From Methanosarcina sp. (lineage in GTDB: Archaea; Halobacteriota; Methanosarcinia; Methanosarcinales; Methanosarcinaceae): a stretch of 64,000 nt of DNA. The position numbers and the translations under genes were made by a program. Below are positions 16,783 through 26,204 of the stretch, piece after piece. The first letter of the stretch is position 1. Each line of letters opens with the position of its first letter. The DNA is taken from assembly GCF_028693135.1 (NCBI RefSeq), contig NZ_JAQUVZ010000003.1:1-64000 (forward strand), in the 5' to 3' direction. The notes below the pieces were generated by a model. It saw only the letters and a program-made list of their open reading frames with translations, was not told where the DNA came from and did not search any database.

Positions 16783-17642
16783 TGAATCACCTTTTTTCTT
16801 TCCTTGTGAAGGTCGGATAGTGCACTTGCAAGCATGATGGCTTTTGTGAAATGCCCGCCTACCCTTGATGTGTCCACAAACACATAATCGTCCAATAATA
16901 CCGGAGCTCCGAGTCCGTCGCCTCCGCCAAGGAAAGCAATGGTCCGGAAAATAAGGTTGCCTGAGATCCCGTCAGGGGCAACAATGAAGTTCGATTCCTT
17001 TATGGCGTCTTCAATAAGAATGGTATAGTGCCTGGCATTAATCCCAAGTTCCAGAGCTTGTCCTGTTACAAATTCTCCATCCGCAAGGGTTCTGTCCACG
17101 CGCCTGTCCCTTCCGATATCTCCTATCCTGCCTCCGGAAAGCACTCCTACTACAGGCTCGACCCCTAACCTTTTTATATGCTCTGCACCAAGGGTAATCA
17201 TACGTAGCTTATCTTTGATTGTGTTTCCTTCATCTATTCCAACAGGGGCAAGGAAGAACGGTGTTCCGTCCGCCGTCAGAAGCAGGGCAAGTCTGCAAAC
17301 CCTTTTCATTCCAAGGGCTTCTTTCAGGTTTGAAATAGCTCCGGATGCCTTTGCAGTGCCTCTTATAACCGCATCCACATTTCTTGAAACCAGGAGTTCT
17401 GAAAGGACTTTTTCGGGGTCATCAGTATCCACAACCTCAAGTTCTGTCCCTATCTCGTCAATTTCTTTTTTGTTCCCTACAAGGACAACCTGTGCATATC
17501 CCAGTTCCTGGGCTCTCCATGCACTTTCAAGAGTTTTGGGATTTGGGTCCCTTATTCCCATAGCTACCCTTGCCCTGTTCGACCGGGCTCGTGATTCGAT
17601 AGCCTCAAGGAGGGCATACATGCCGTTCTTTTCCATATCCAT
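16779..17642 (-). CDS. mtxX: MtxX, methanogenesis marker protein 4
   Basis: About 287 residues of the MtxX family, which is related to phosphate acetyl/butyryltransferase folds and found in methanogens. Family-like stretches: [81 protein letters not shown]. The precise reaction is unknown; it is associated with the Mtr-like MtxA and MtxH. The frame is open to 17690, but the Met at 17642 or the one at 17621 gives a more typical N-terminus. The stop overlaps the presumed mtxA start. A partial R1 repeat lies upstream. Confidence 0.88.
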   Translation of the reverse strand: MDMEKNGMYALLEAIESRARSNRARVAMGIRDPNPKTLESAWRAQELGYAQVVLVGNKKEIDEIGTELEVVDTDDPEKVLSELLVSRNVDAVIRGTAKASGAISNLKEALGMKRVCRLALLLTADGTPFFLAPVGIDEGNTIKDKLRMITLGAEHIKRLGVEPVVGVLSGGRIGDIGRDRRVDRTLADGEFVTGQALELGINARHYTILIEDAIKESNFIVAPDGISGNLIFRTIAFLGGGDGLGAPVLLDDYVFVDTSRVGGHFTKAIMLASALSDLHKERKKVIH

Positions 17643-17729
17643 CAGACTTTTATGTAAGATTTGAAGTAGTTCAAAGAAAAACAAACACAATCATTAATTA
17701 ATTTTGCCCTTCCCGCCCTAGTTGCGCCA

Positions 17730-17792
17730 CCCGAATTGCGCCTCGGGAGTACGCGGTCCTTTTCGCTGCGCTCAAGAGGACTACTTGATGGG
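17730..17792 (+). repeat. Dispersed hairpin repeat R1, partial copy d
   Basis: Has the R1 left end CCCGAATTGCGCCTCGGGA joined directly to the right part GTACGCGGTCCTTTTCGCTG and CTCAAGAGGACTACTTGATG. The two middle hairpins of copies a-c are absent, as if deleted. Confidence 0.7.
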
Positions 17793-17952
17793 CAATTAAC
17801 ATTGTCTAGGTCGGAGGACTGATTTATAAGTGATGTTTTATTCTTAAAAGGGGTTCTGGGAAAAATTGTAGGAGTACATGCTGAGAACTTATTCAAAAAA
17901 TTGAAACATATACAGTTAATAATGAGTTCCTTTTTTATTGGTATGGTTTTAG

Positions 17953-19743
17953 ATGATGTCGGCAATCGAATGGGCTGAAAAATACCGACCCCGGATCCTT
18001 GAAGATGTCGTGGGGAACAAGAAGGCAGTGCAGGATTTCAGGGTATGGGCTGAGGAATGGCAATCCGGGATTCCTGAGAGAAGGGCAGTGATACTCTATG
18101 GGCCTGCTGGGATAGGGAAGACTTCAAGTGCTCATGCGCTTGGCAGGGATCTGGACTGGGAGGTCATTGAACTCAATGCAAGTGACCAGAGGACTGCAGG
18201 TGTTATTGAGAAGGTTGCTGGTTCTGCAGCGTCAATGAATACTTTTTTTGGTGGAAAGCGTCTTATTATCCTTGATGAGGCGGACAATATCCATGGGACT
18301 TCGGACAGGGGTGGAATGAGGGCTATTGCCGGGATTATAAAATCCACACTCCAGCCGATCGTGCTTATTGCGAATGACATTTACGGGTTAACACCCACAA
18401 TCCGGAACCTATGCCTGGAAATAAAATTCGGGTCCGTGCAGAGTCGTTCCATGATCCCTGCTTTGAAGAAGGTTTGCGAGGCTGAGGGAGTTCATTGCAG
18501 CCAGGAAGCTGTCCTGCATATCGCAGAAAATGCGGGTGGAGACTTCAGGAGTGCCATGAATGACCTTCAGGCTGCAGCGAGTGGGAAGGAAACACTCGAA
18601 GTTGAGGATATCGGGACTTCAGGCAGGGACGTCAAGGAGAATATCTTTAAGGCGATGCAGAAGATCTTTAAAAGCACTGACTGTAAAAAGGCTCTTGAAT
18701 CTGCACGTGGGCTTGATGAAAGTCCTGAAGATCTCGTGCACTGGATCGATGAAAACCTGCCTATTCAGTATGCCCGCAAGGACGGTGACCTTGAAGATAT
18801 AAGGACAGGTTTTGAATATATTTCAAAGGCTGATCTTTATCTTGGGCGGGTAAAAAAGCGCCAGAATTACAGGATGTGGAGGTATGCCAGCATGCTTATG
18901 GTCTGCGGGGCTGCCCTTTCAAAGACAAGATCGTATCCCGGCTTTATCAAATACCAGCAGCCTTCACTCTGGAGAAGGCTCGGGCAGACGCGTTCGAAGC
19001 GGGACATGCGAGACAATATCGCTTCAAAAATCGGGGAGCATAGTTTTGAGTCAATGCATTATTCGAGGAATAACCTTCTAGGGTTTTATTCGCGAATGCT
19101 GAAGGATGAGGAATCTGCAGTTGAAGTTACTGCAAACCTCGAGCTTGAGCTTGAAGAGCTGATGTACCTCTCAGGAAGCGCAAAGCCAAGCAAAAAGCTG
19201 CAGAAAATTTACGATGAGGCACAGAAGCTTATTGAGGAAAATAAAGATAAAACTGAAGAACCTGACTTTTTTAAGGCTTCTGCCCCTGCAGCAGACGATA
19301 AGCAGAGAACCCTCCGCTGTCCTGTTATTATTTCGGAGGACGAAAAGGGGACTCAAAAGGGGGTCCAGGCCGGCAAATCTGAAGTTTCTGATTCTCAGCC
19401 TTCGGAAGACGGGCAGAAAACCCTTCTTATGGGATTTGACACACTTTCGGAGATTCACGAAAAAAAAGAGACTTCAGGGAAAATACTGCCTGATGGTCCG
19501 GAACCTGCAGGAAATAATTTCTTTTCTTTTTCCACTCCCCTTCCAGAAAAGAAACCTGTTTCTGAATCTGTAGAGAAGAAAATCTCCCCTATATCTTCAA
19601 AAAAGAAGGCTCTAGCTAACAGCGCCCCGTCAAAACAAAGGATATCTGATGAAGCTTCAACCTCCGCAGGCATGCAGGATAGCACAGGAGAAGTTTTGAA
19701 AAAAGCCGAGCCTAAAAACCAGAAAACACTTTTCGACTTTTAA
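17953..19743 (+). CDS. rfcL: Replication factor C large subunit
   Basis: 596 residues of archaeal RFC-L, the clamp-loader subunit that opens PCNA with RFC-S. The AAA+ domain has Walker A GPAGIGKT (50-57), Walker B LIILDEAD and the sensor region [18 protein letters not shown] conserved lid and helical collar follow, ending near residue 400. The rest is a low-complexity, charged tail, and the last residues KNQKTLFDF form a PCNA-interacting PIP box. A related QKTLLMGF stretch occurs earlier in the tail. ATGATG at 17953 leaves one-codon doubt about the start. It stands alone; the minus-strand mtx genes diverge from it. Confidence 0.95.
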   Translation: MMSAIEWAEKYRPRILEDVVGNKKAVQDFRVWAEEWQSGIPERRAVILYGPAGIGKTSSAHALGRDLDWEVIELNASDQRTAGVIEKVAGSAASMNTFFGGKRLIILDEADNIHGTSDRGGMRAIAGIIKSTLQPIVLIANDIYGLTPTIRNLCLEIKFGSVQSRSMIPALKKVCEAEGVHCSQEAVLHIAENAGGDFRSAMNDLQAAASGKETLEVEDIGTSGRDVKENIFKAMQKIFKSTDCKKALESARGLDESPEDLVHWIDENLPIQYARKDGDLEDIRTGFEYISKADLYLGRVKKRQNYRMWRYASMLMVCGAALSKTRSYPGFIKYQQPSLWRRLGQTRSKRDMRDNIASKIGEHSFESMHYSRNNLLGFYSRMLKDEESAVEVTANLELELEELMYLSGSAKPSKKLQKIYDEAQKLIEENKDKTEEPDFFKASAPAADDKQRTLRCPVIISEDEKGTQKGVQAGKSEVSDSQPSEDGQKTLLMGFDTLSEIHEKKETSGKILPDGPEPAGNNFFSFSTPLPEKKPVSESVEKKISPISSKKKALANSAPSKQRISDEASTSAGMQDSTGEVLKKAEPKNQKTLFDF

Positions 19744-20436
19744 ATGTGTCTGGAGCGCTAATAGTCCACTATTTCTTTTCTGGAATCCCCAATCCAGAAA
19801 AGTTATTTTTTATTTTCCCTACACTTTTTTTAAATTTATATTTCTTTAGATAGTTGGTTTATGCATGCTTCATTTTATTACTTTACCCCGGTTCAGTTTT
19901 AGAAAAAAGGTGCTGTGTCCTGATTTTTAGTGGGCTTGGCAGCCCAGATATATTTGAAACCTAAACCATCTTTAACGCTATAAAAAACCCTAACTGCTGC
20001 GAAAAATGACCTGAAGTATTATATAAGCGGAACTGATAGGGTTGACTTTGAATAAATAAGGGTTGACTTTGAATGAATAAAGAAGTGTTGGGGTGTTTGG
20101 GAAATTCGGACTGGAATTTCAGAAGGTTTCTATTATAAAACTGTACTCCGTATGAGGACAATTTAAATAAACTTGGACGGTTTAAGAGAAGTTGAGATAA
20201 GTTAAGAGAAGTTGAGATAAGTTAAGAGAAGTTGAGATACTGCAGGTGTAATTGAGATTATATAAGGAAAGTGGCTCTTCGTCATTCTCTATGGATAAGA
20301 TGATTTTCAATTCAAGATCGCGTTGGTTCTGATAAGGCTATTCACACAAAACAACGAAGAGCCGGTAAAGTTGAGAATGGTTTGAACAAAGTTACAAAAT
20401 GTTGAGATAATAATATTATTTTGAAATAAAGTTGAG
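19744..20436. other. Intergenic region with GTTGAGA-rich repeats
   Basis: AT-rich spacer after rfcL. A 20-bp unit GTTAAGAGAAGTTGAGATAA is repeated about three times at 20182-20239, and GTTGAGA recurs several more times up to 20440. A pair of GGGTTGACTTTGAAT copies lies at 20040-20072. No gene seen. Confidence 0.6.
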
Positions 20437-20563
20437 AAAAAAAAGCCATGAGAATAGTTTGTGAGCGGGCTTGGGGAGTTGGGGGGAATAGTTGGGGGAA
20501 TAGTTGGGGAATAGTTGGGGGATATGGGTTTGGGGTTATACTATGGAAAAGAGACCCGCTCAC
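20437..20563 (-). ncRNA. Candidate C-rich small RNA, copy A
   Basis: On the minus strand a transcript starting at 20563 would begin GTGAGCGGGTCTC, 24-31 nt downstream of a TATTTATA box, the usual archaeal distance. It contains repeated AACTATTCCCCC-like blocks and CCCCAACTCCCC, then CCCGCTCAC, which pairs perfectly over 9 bp with the 5' end, and ends in a run of eight T near 20437. Paired ends enclosing a C-rich, mostly unpaired middle would suit binding to G-rich ribosome sites. There is no coding frame. A homologous locus lies at 20856-20928. Predicted only from sequence. Confidence 0.6.
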
Positions 20564-20586
20564 TATGCATGAGTAATATTACATAC

Positions 20587-20594
20587 TATAAATA
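20587..20594 (-). promoter_or_regulatory. TATA box of candidate small RNA A
   Basis: TATTTATA on the minus strand, 24-31 nt upstream of the conserved GTGAGCGGG. Confidence 0.55.
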
Positions 20595-20855
20595 CCTTTC
20601 TATAAAATACATCGCAATATATAATTACAGTCTTATAGTTAATATATTCTCAAAATGTTCTTAAAAATAATATTTTTCTGGAACCCGTGCAGTCAGATAA
20701 TGGATTAATAACACTGGAAGAAGTACGGATAAGAAAGGATAGCACTTACTTGAGTATCAGCTAACCTTTGTAGATATATAATAATTTGTGGGCAATTAAC
20801 AATGCTTTTTGAACAGGTAATAATAAAATTAGTGTGAGATATTAATAGAATTAGT

Positions 20856-20928
20856 GTGAGCGAGTTGGGGAGTATGAATTGGGGTGTTGGGGGGTTGGGG
20901 TTATCTTACAAAAGAGAGACCCGCTCAC
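20856..20928 (-). ncRNA. Candidate C-rich small RNA, copy B
   Basis: Homolog of copy A: starts GTGAGCGGGTCTCTC, has an ACCCCAACCCCCCAACACCC block, and closes with CTCGCTCAC. The 5'/3' pairing is kept by a G-U wobble where copy A has G-C, which argues for RNA structure. A TATA box lies at 20951-20960, at the same distance as in copy A. No strong T run follows, so the 3' end is uncertain and may reach about 20820. Confidence 0.55.
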
Positions 20929-20950
20929 ATATTATATCAGGCTAATATTG

Positions 20951-20960
20951 TATAAATATA
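20951..20960 (-). promoter_or_regulatory. TATA box of candidate small RNA B
   Basis: TATATTTATA on the minus strand, 23-32 nt upstream of the conserved 5' end. Confidence 0.5.
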
Positions 20961-21252
20961 TTTTGCTTGTATTACTTCTGTTGTAAAAAATGCAGAAAGA
21001 GTGTGTTCAAATGGCAGGGATTCTCATACTCTCAAAATGGTCTCTTAACATTATATTTCTGTTTCAGCTCTCAGTCTTTGATCCAGAATAATTGGTGAAA
21101 ACTTCGGGATATATAGTGATTTATCATTGGTGATAATATTATAAAGTTTTATCCAAACAAAAGACATATATATAACTAGTGACATGTTGGGTTTGCATTT
21201 CAAGCAATTGCTTGTAAAGCGATCATCTAAAAAATATGACTTATAGCAAATT

Positions 21253-21326
21253 GGGCTCGTGGTCTAGTCGGTCATGACATCGCCTTTACACGGCGGGGAT
21301 CCTGAGTTCGAATCTCAGCGGGCCCA
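21253..21326 (+). tRNA. tRNA-Val (UAC)
   Basis: Acceptor GGGCTCG (21253-21259) pairs with CGGGCCC (21319-21325) with one T-G pair; discriminator A. The anticodon loop TTTACAC gives TAC. T loop TTCGAAT. No intron and no encoded CCA. Confidence 0.93.
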
Positions 21327-21594
21327 CTTAATTTTTTTAATTTTAACCAGATTTTAAAACCGAGTAGCTTTTTTTGAATAGAAGTAGTTCATGTTTTTTA
21401 TTATGTATCAACTGCATATTTAATTTTCTTTTTAAAACTTAAGACTTTATATAATACTGATATTGTTATATAGAAAGGGGAACGATAAAGACTTAGAATC
21501 TTTGTTACCTACAAAAAGATACGCTTTAATATATTTTGAAAGCGTTGAGTCTTACAAAGATTATTTTGAATATCTAGTGGGGGAGGAATCAGTA

Positions 21595-21822
21595 TTGAAG
21601 AGAAGGAGCAGGACAGATATTGCAGTAGATATTTTAAGAGTGGCGATGAACGGGGCAAAGAAAACACATATCGTTTATGAGGTAAATCTTAACTTTAACA
21701 TTGCTCAGAAATATCTGGAAATGTTGAAAGAGAAAGAGCTTATCAAGCACGAAAACGGTGTTTTCATCACGACTGATAAAGGAAAAGTTTTTCAGGAAAT
21801 GGCTAAAGAGCTTAAACTTTAA
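21595..21822 (+). CDS. Winged-helix transcriptional regulator
   Basis: 75 residues from TTG 21595, chosen because GGGGGAGG lies 8-9 nt upstream; the frame is open from 21463 but the extra N-terminal 44 residues have no ribosome site. The sequence RRSRTDIAVDILRVAMNGAK, then HIVYEVNLNFNIAQKYLEML and KELIKHENGVFITTDKGKVF, is the compact winged helix (HTH_45-like) common in Methanosarcina, with recognition helix around NIAQKYLEML. Probably a local DNA-binding regulator; target unknown. Follows tRNA-Val. Confidence 0.75.
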   Translation: MKRRSRTDIAVDILRVAMNGAKKTHIVYEVNLNFNIAQKYLEMLKEKELIKHENGVFITTDKGKVFQEMAKELKL

Positions 21823-22151
21823 CATTTTTCCTTTTTCTCTTTAGATTTTTTACTTTGTGTTCATATGCTTTCTTTTTATTTTTTCTATTTTCTGTCTATC
21901 CGGTTTTTCTGTCTATTCTATTTTCTGTCTATCCGGTTTTTGATCTTCCTCAATCTATTAAATATATCTCCACCCATTTTTTACCAAAGACTGAGTGACG
22001 AGCCCCTCCGAGAAAATAAAAGAGGAATCATGGCTTCAGAAGGAAGCCGGCAGTCAGGCAATAAAGCCATAACAAGGCTTAGTTAAGTAATAATCCTTCT
22101 GAACATTTATGCGCCCCCGTATATATAACGGCATTTGGAAACATATACACT
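21823..22151. other. T-rich intergenic region and promoter
   Basis: Contains two copies of TTCTATTTTCTGTCTATCCG (21884-21935 area). TATATATAA at 22120-22128 lies about 25-30 nt before the next ATG, so the downstream gene may have a very short leader. Confidence 0.5.
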
Positions 22152-22802
22152 ATGGCGATGAAGGCACTTTTTTTGAACTGTACACTTAAAAAATCACCTC
22201 AGGTATCGAATACCCGTGCTCTTATTGACAGGGCTGGGATTATTTTTAAAGAACTTGGTGTTGAAAGTGAAGTCATAAGACTTGTTGACTACAATATAGC
22301 TTTCGGGGTTTCTTCAGATGAAGGGAACGGAGACGAATGGCCCTTCATACTTGAAAAAATAAAAGCCTGTGAGATCCTGATTATAGCATCTCCCATCTGG
22401 TTTGGCGTACGCTCTTCGGTGGCCCAGCTGGTCCTCGAAAGGCTGGACGGGACGTATATGGATGGGAATCCCGTAACAGGGCAGTATCCTCTTTATGGGA
22501 AGGTGGCAGGGGTTATAGTCACCGGTAATGAAGATGGGGCGCACAATGTTGCTGCAACCACACTCTTCAACCTGACCCATCTCGGATGTACTGTGCCTCC
22601 CAATGTTGACTGTTATTGGGTTGGTGATGCAGGTCCGGGGCCAAGTTACATCGAAGCCGGAGGGGAAAAGCACCTTTATACGAATCGGACAGTCAGATAC
22701 ATGGCACATAATCTTGTGTACTTCGCAAAGCTTCTCAAAGAAAACCCTATTCCTACCAACCTGAAAAAGCTTGATGAGGAGGCAAAGAGGGTAAGTGACT
22801 GA
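22152..22802 (+). CDS. NAD(P)H-dependent FMN reductase / flavodoxin-like protein
   Basis: 216 residues of the flavodoxin-like fold (COG0655 type). The N-terminus KALFLNCTLKKSPQVSNTRA matches the phosphate-binding loop, and IIASPIWFGVRSSVAQLVLERLDG the FMN isoalloxazine-binding region. It lacks the compact cysteine motif that binds the 4Fe-4S cluster in the Isf iron-sulfur flavoproteins of Methanosarcina, so it is more likely a plain FMN reductase or quinone reductase. No strong ribosome site is present before ATG 22152, and TATATATAA sits 24-32 nt upstream, suggesting a nearly leaderless transcript. Cytoplasmic; partner unknown. Confidence 0.82.
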   Translation: MAMKALFLNCTLKKSPQVSNTRALIDRAGIIFKELGVESEVIRLVDYNIAFGVSSDEGNGDEWPFILEKIKACEILIIASPIWFGVRSSVAQLVLERLDGTYMDGNPVTGQYPLYGKVAGVIVTGNEDGAHNVAATTLFNLTHLGCTVPPNVDCYWVGDAGPGPSYIEAGGEKHLYTNRTVRYMAHNLVYFAKLLKENPIPTNLKKLDEEAKRVSD

Positions 22803-22985
22803 AGCCAAAACAGCCTTAATATCCATATATAATCCTTAAATGTCCCCCGGTTGGACTTAATATCTGCATTCATTACTTACTATCAAAACACAACAATTTA
22901 TATGCACATATTACGTTTATTTATTCAAAAGTTGTATGTTTTTTTTTCAGGATAATATTTTTCTAATGGAAAAGAAGGGGATTAT

Positions 22986-25280
22986 TTGATTGAGGGGGAT
23001 AAATCGATTGTAAAACTTAAGGTTGCAGAAGCCGATCAACGGGATGTCGGAAAAGGAATTATCCGAATTGACGAAAGATTCAGGGAGATACTGGGCCTGA
23101 AACCCTTTGATGTAGTGGAGATAAGAGGTGGAAAATCTACTTCTGCCCTTATAGGCCGTCCTTATCCCAGTGATGCCGGGCTTGATATTGTCCGTATGGA
23201 CGGACTTATCCGTACCAATGCAAAGACAAGCATAGGGGAATATGTGGAAATCCGGAAAGCCGAATGGAAAGAAGCAAAGCATGTTACCCTGTCTCCCGTT
23301 ACGAGGGGTATGCAGATCTTTGCTCCCAGTGAGACGCTCAGTGCGGTCTTCATGAACCGTACGGTTTCAAAAGGAGACTTTATCTCCACCACCAGCTTAA
23401 GGAAGTCCAGGGATAGAGATACTTCTAACAAGGGGCTCATGTTCGATGACTTTTTCCAGGACTTTTTCGGGCAGGGCTTTGGCCCCTCCTTCGGGCTTGG
23501 GGAAATCAAGCTGCAGGTCGTCTCTACATCCCCGACGGGGATCGTAAAGATCACGGACATGACAGAAATCGAACTCCTGCCAGAAGCCGTGGAAATTCCA
23601 CCTGAACAGATAATTCCTACTGTTATGTACGAAGATCTGGGTGGGCTCAAAGACGCCATTACAAAAGTCAGGGAAATGATAGAACTCCCCCTGAAACATC
23701 CTGAACTTTTTGACCGGCTTGGGATTGACGCCCCTAAAGGGGTGCTGCTCCACGGCCCTCCCGGAACGGGCAAGACCATGCTTGCAAAAGCAGTTGCAAA
23801 TGAGTCCGATGCTTATTTCATATCCATCAACGGCCCGGAAATAATGTCCAAATACTACGGAGAATCTGAAAAAGCGATCCGTGATATATTCGATGAGGCT
23901 GAAAAGAATGCCCCTGCAATTATCTTTCTGGATGAGATCGATTCCATTGCCCCAAAAAGAGCAGAGGTCACAGGGGAAGTAGAGAGAAGGGTGGTTGCCC
24001 AGCTTCTTTCCCTCATGGATGGCTTAAAAAGCCGCAAGAACGTGATCGTAATAGGCGCAACAAACCGCCCCGAAGCCCTGGACCTTGCACTGCGCCGCCC
24101 AGGCAGGTTTGACAGGGAAATAGAACTTCGGGTTCCTGACACCGAAGGCAGGCTTGAGATTTTCCAGATCCATACCAGGGGGATGCCTCTTACCGAGGAT
24201 GTAAACCTGAGGGACCTCGCCCAGATTACCTATGGGTTTGTGGGAGCTGACATTGCGGCACTTTGTCGGGAAGCTGCCATGAGTGCTCTTCGGCGTATCC
24301 TCCCTAAGCTCAATCTGAAAGAACCCCAGATCCCAAAAGAACTCCTGGATACCCTGCAGGTCACAAGAGCAGACTTCGAAGAGGCCATGAAAGAAGTCCA
24401 GCCTTCAGCCATTCGGGAAATCCTTATTGAGATTCCCAATGTCAGCTGGGACGATGTGGGAGGCTTAGAAGATGTAAAATGCCTCTTAAAAGAAGCCGTG
24501 GAATGGCCGCTTAAAAACCCTGAGTCTTACAGGGACATAGGAGTGGAAGCTCCAAAAGGCGTTCTCCTCTACGGGCCTCCGGGCACTGGAAAGACCCTTC
24601 TTGCAAAAGCTATTGCCCATGAATCCGATGCCAATTTCATCACAGCCAAAGGAAGCGACCTCCTCTCCAAGTGGTACGGGGAGTCCGAAAAGAGGATTGC
24701 CGAGGTCTTCATGCGGGCAAGGCAGGTTGCTCCTTCCATTGTTTTTCTGGATGAACTTGATTCTCTTGCTCCCATCCGTGGGATCTCCGCAGGAGAGCCA
24801 CAGGTTACAGCCCGGATCCTTAATCAGCTCCTTTCCGAAATGGACGGGCTCGAAGAGCTCCGGGGTGTGGTGGTGATTGGTGCAACCAACCGTCCTGATA
24901 TCATAGACCCGGCCCTGATCCGTCCAGGGCGCTTTGATGAACTTATCCTTGTGCCTATCCCGGATAAAGGGGCCCGGAGGGAAATCCTCAAGGTCCATAC
25001 AAAGAAGATGGCTCTTGCAGAGGATGTGGATATCGAAGAACTTGTTGACCTGACTGACCAGTACACAGGTGCAGATCTCGCAGCCATATGCAAAAAGGCA
25101 GGAAGGTATGCCCTGCGCGAAGAACTCCATGCAAAAAACGTCAAACAGAAACATTTCCTTAAAGCGATTGCAGATACAGGGCCTTCAGTTACTCCAGATA
25201 CCATGAAATATTATGAAGCTATTAAAGGCGAACTGAGGACCAAGAAGTCCAAGGAAATAGAAAACCCCTCTTATATCTAA
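22986..25280 (+). CDS. VAT/Cdc48-type AAA+ ATPase
   Basis: 764 residues. The N domain (VKLKVAEADQRDVGKGIIRI) is followed by two AAA modules: P-loops GPPGTGKT at about 257-264 and 530-537, Walker B IIFLDEIDS and IVFLDELDS, and second regions of homology ending RRPGRFD and IRPGRFD. A Gly/Phe-rich insertion (FDDFFQDFFGQGFGPSFGLG) in the N domain is unusual and gives some difference from Thermoplasma VAT. The hexamer unfolds proteins for degradation by the proteasome. TTG start at 22986 follows AAGAAGGGG. Monocistronic. Confidence 0.95.
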   Translation: MIEGDKSIVKLKVAEADQRDVGKGIIRIDERFREILGLKPFDVVEIRGGKSTSALIGRPYPSDAGLDIVRMDGLIRTNAKTSIGEYVEIRKAEWKEAKHVTLSPVTRGMQIFAPSETLSAVFMNRTVSKGDFISTTSLRKSRDRDTSNKGLMFDDFFQDFFGQGFGPSFGLGEIKLQVVSTSPTGIVKITDMTEIELLPEAVEIPPEQIIPTVMYEDLGGLKDAITKVREMIELPLKHPELFDRLGIDAPKGVLLHGPPGTGKTMLAKAVANESDAYFISINGPEIMSKYYGESEKAIRDIFDEAEKNAPAIIFLDEIDSIAPKRAEVTGEVERRVVAQLLSLMDGLKSRKNVIVIGATNRPEALDLALRRPGRFDREIELRVPDTEGRLEIFQIHTRGMPLTEDVNLRDLAQITYGFVGADIAALCREAAMSALRRILPKLNLKEPQIPKELLDTLQVTRADFEEAMKEVQPSAIREILIEIPNVSWDDVGGLEDVKCLLKEAVEWPLKNPESYRDIGVEAPKGVLLYGPPGTGKTLLAKAIAHESDANFITAKGSDLLSKWYGESEKRIAEVFMRARQVAPSIVFLDELDSLAPIRGISAGEPQVTARILNQLLSEMDGLEELRGVVVIGATNRPDIIDPALIRPGRFDELILVPIPDKGARREILKVHTKKMALAEDVDIEELVDLTDQYTGADLAAICKKAGRYALREELHAKNVKQKHFLKAIADTGPSVTPDTMKYYEAIKGELRTKKSKEIENPSYI

Positions 25281-25325
25281 AAACGAAAATATAATATATT
25301 TATTTTTAGCCTGCCTTCCGCCTTT

Positions 25326-25881
25326 TTAGGCGCATAAATTCAATTTTTCCATAATATCTTTTTGCTTCTTTGTAAGTTCCGTAAAGATTGCTTCTCCATT
25401 TTCCAGATCTATCTTTTTGATTTTTTCAAGCTCCATAAGTAAACTCTCTACTGTATAGTTCTTGAGGATCTCTGTTTCTTTCATCATATTTAGAAGCCGC
25501 ATTCTAATTTAGAAGCCGCATTCTAATTATGAGTCCAATGAAACAGACAAATATGAAGCCTTTTGTTGCCGGATCTCTCTGTGTATTGAGTGGAAGTGAT
25601 TGAATGTCATTCTTCATTGATTTGAATCCTTTTTCAATAATATCTCTTTCTCTGTATACAGTAAGGCATTCCGTCCAGTCACGTTCCCCTTTATAAAAAA
25701 GTAAAAACTTTCCCATCCTGTTTATTCTCTGAGAAACTGCATTTTTCTTGATCGGGATCTTGAAATGGTCATCTCTTTGTTTCCATGAATAGAAGCTTGC
25801 CATATCCCTTGCTCTCTCTTTGAAAACTTCTCCTGCTTTTTTCCATCCTGGAATCGCTGTTTCTTCAATTTTTTCCATCAT
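25326..25881 (-). pseudogene. Transposase C-terminal remnant (IS1634/IS4-like)
   Basis: The segment ending YRERDIIEKGFKSMKNDIQ and FIFVCFIGLIIRMRLLN is the C-terminal part of a DDE transposase, including the glutamate of the catalytic triad in the YRERDIIEKGF motif. The N-terminal half is missing. At 25496-25525 a 19-20 bp sequence (ATTAGAATGCGGCTTCTAA) is tandemly duplicated, which breaks the frame; without it the reading continues NMMKETEILKNYTVESLLME to a TAA at 25326-25328. No terminal inverted repeats recognised. Inactive. Confidence 0.8.
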
Positions 25882-26204
25882 ATCATAACTACGATATCAT
25901 AAGACAAGACATGCACAATTTAATTTATAAGAAGGGGCGAAATGGGCACTGAAATGTATTAAATAAAAAAATAAGTTCAGATTTATTGGAGGGGGTCGAA
26001 ATGAGAGTTATAATAAATAATGTAATATATAATTTAGATAATATATTAAGAAATAGATCACAGTAAATATTTTCAAAGAATTACTCCACGACCCTGCCCT
26101 TACTATGCATGCAAATTCTGTAACTCAAAAGCAAAAAAGACAAACTTATGACAAAAAATCGGATTTAAAGGAAGCAGCATAAAAAAAGACAACCGAGGAA
26201 TAAC
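25882..26204. other. AT-rich spacer before the DUF1566 pair
   Basis: Holds a palindrome-like ATATCATAACTACGATATCA close to the transposase remnant and a likely promoter for the lipoprotein genes. Nothing else seen. Confidence 0.4.

Noticed and set aside
24486-25154. 222-aa minus-strand ORF
   Set aside because: Antisense to the second AAA module of cdc48.
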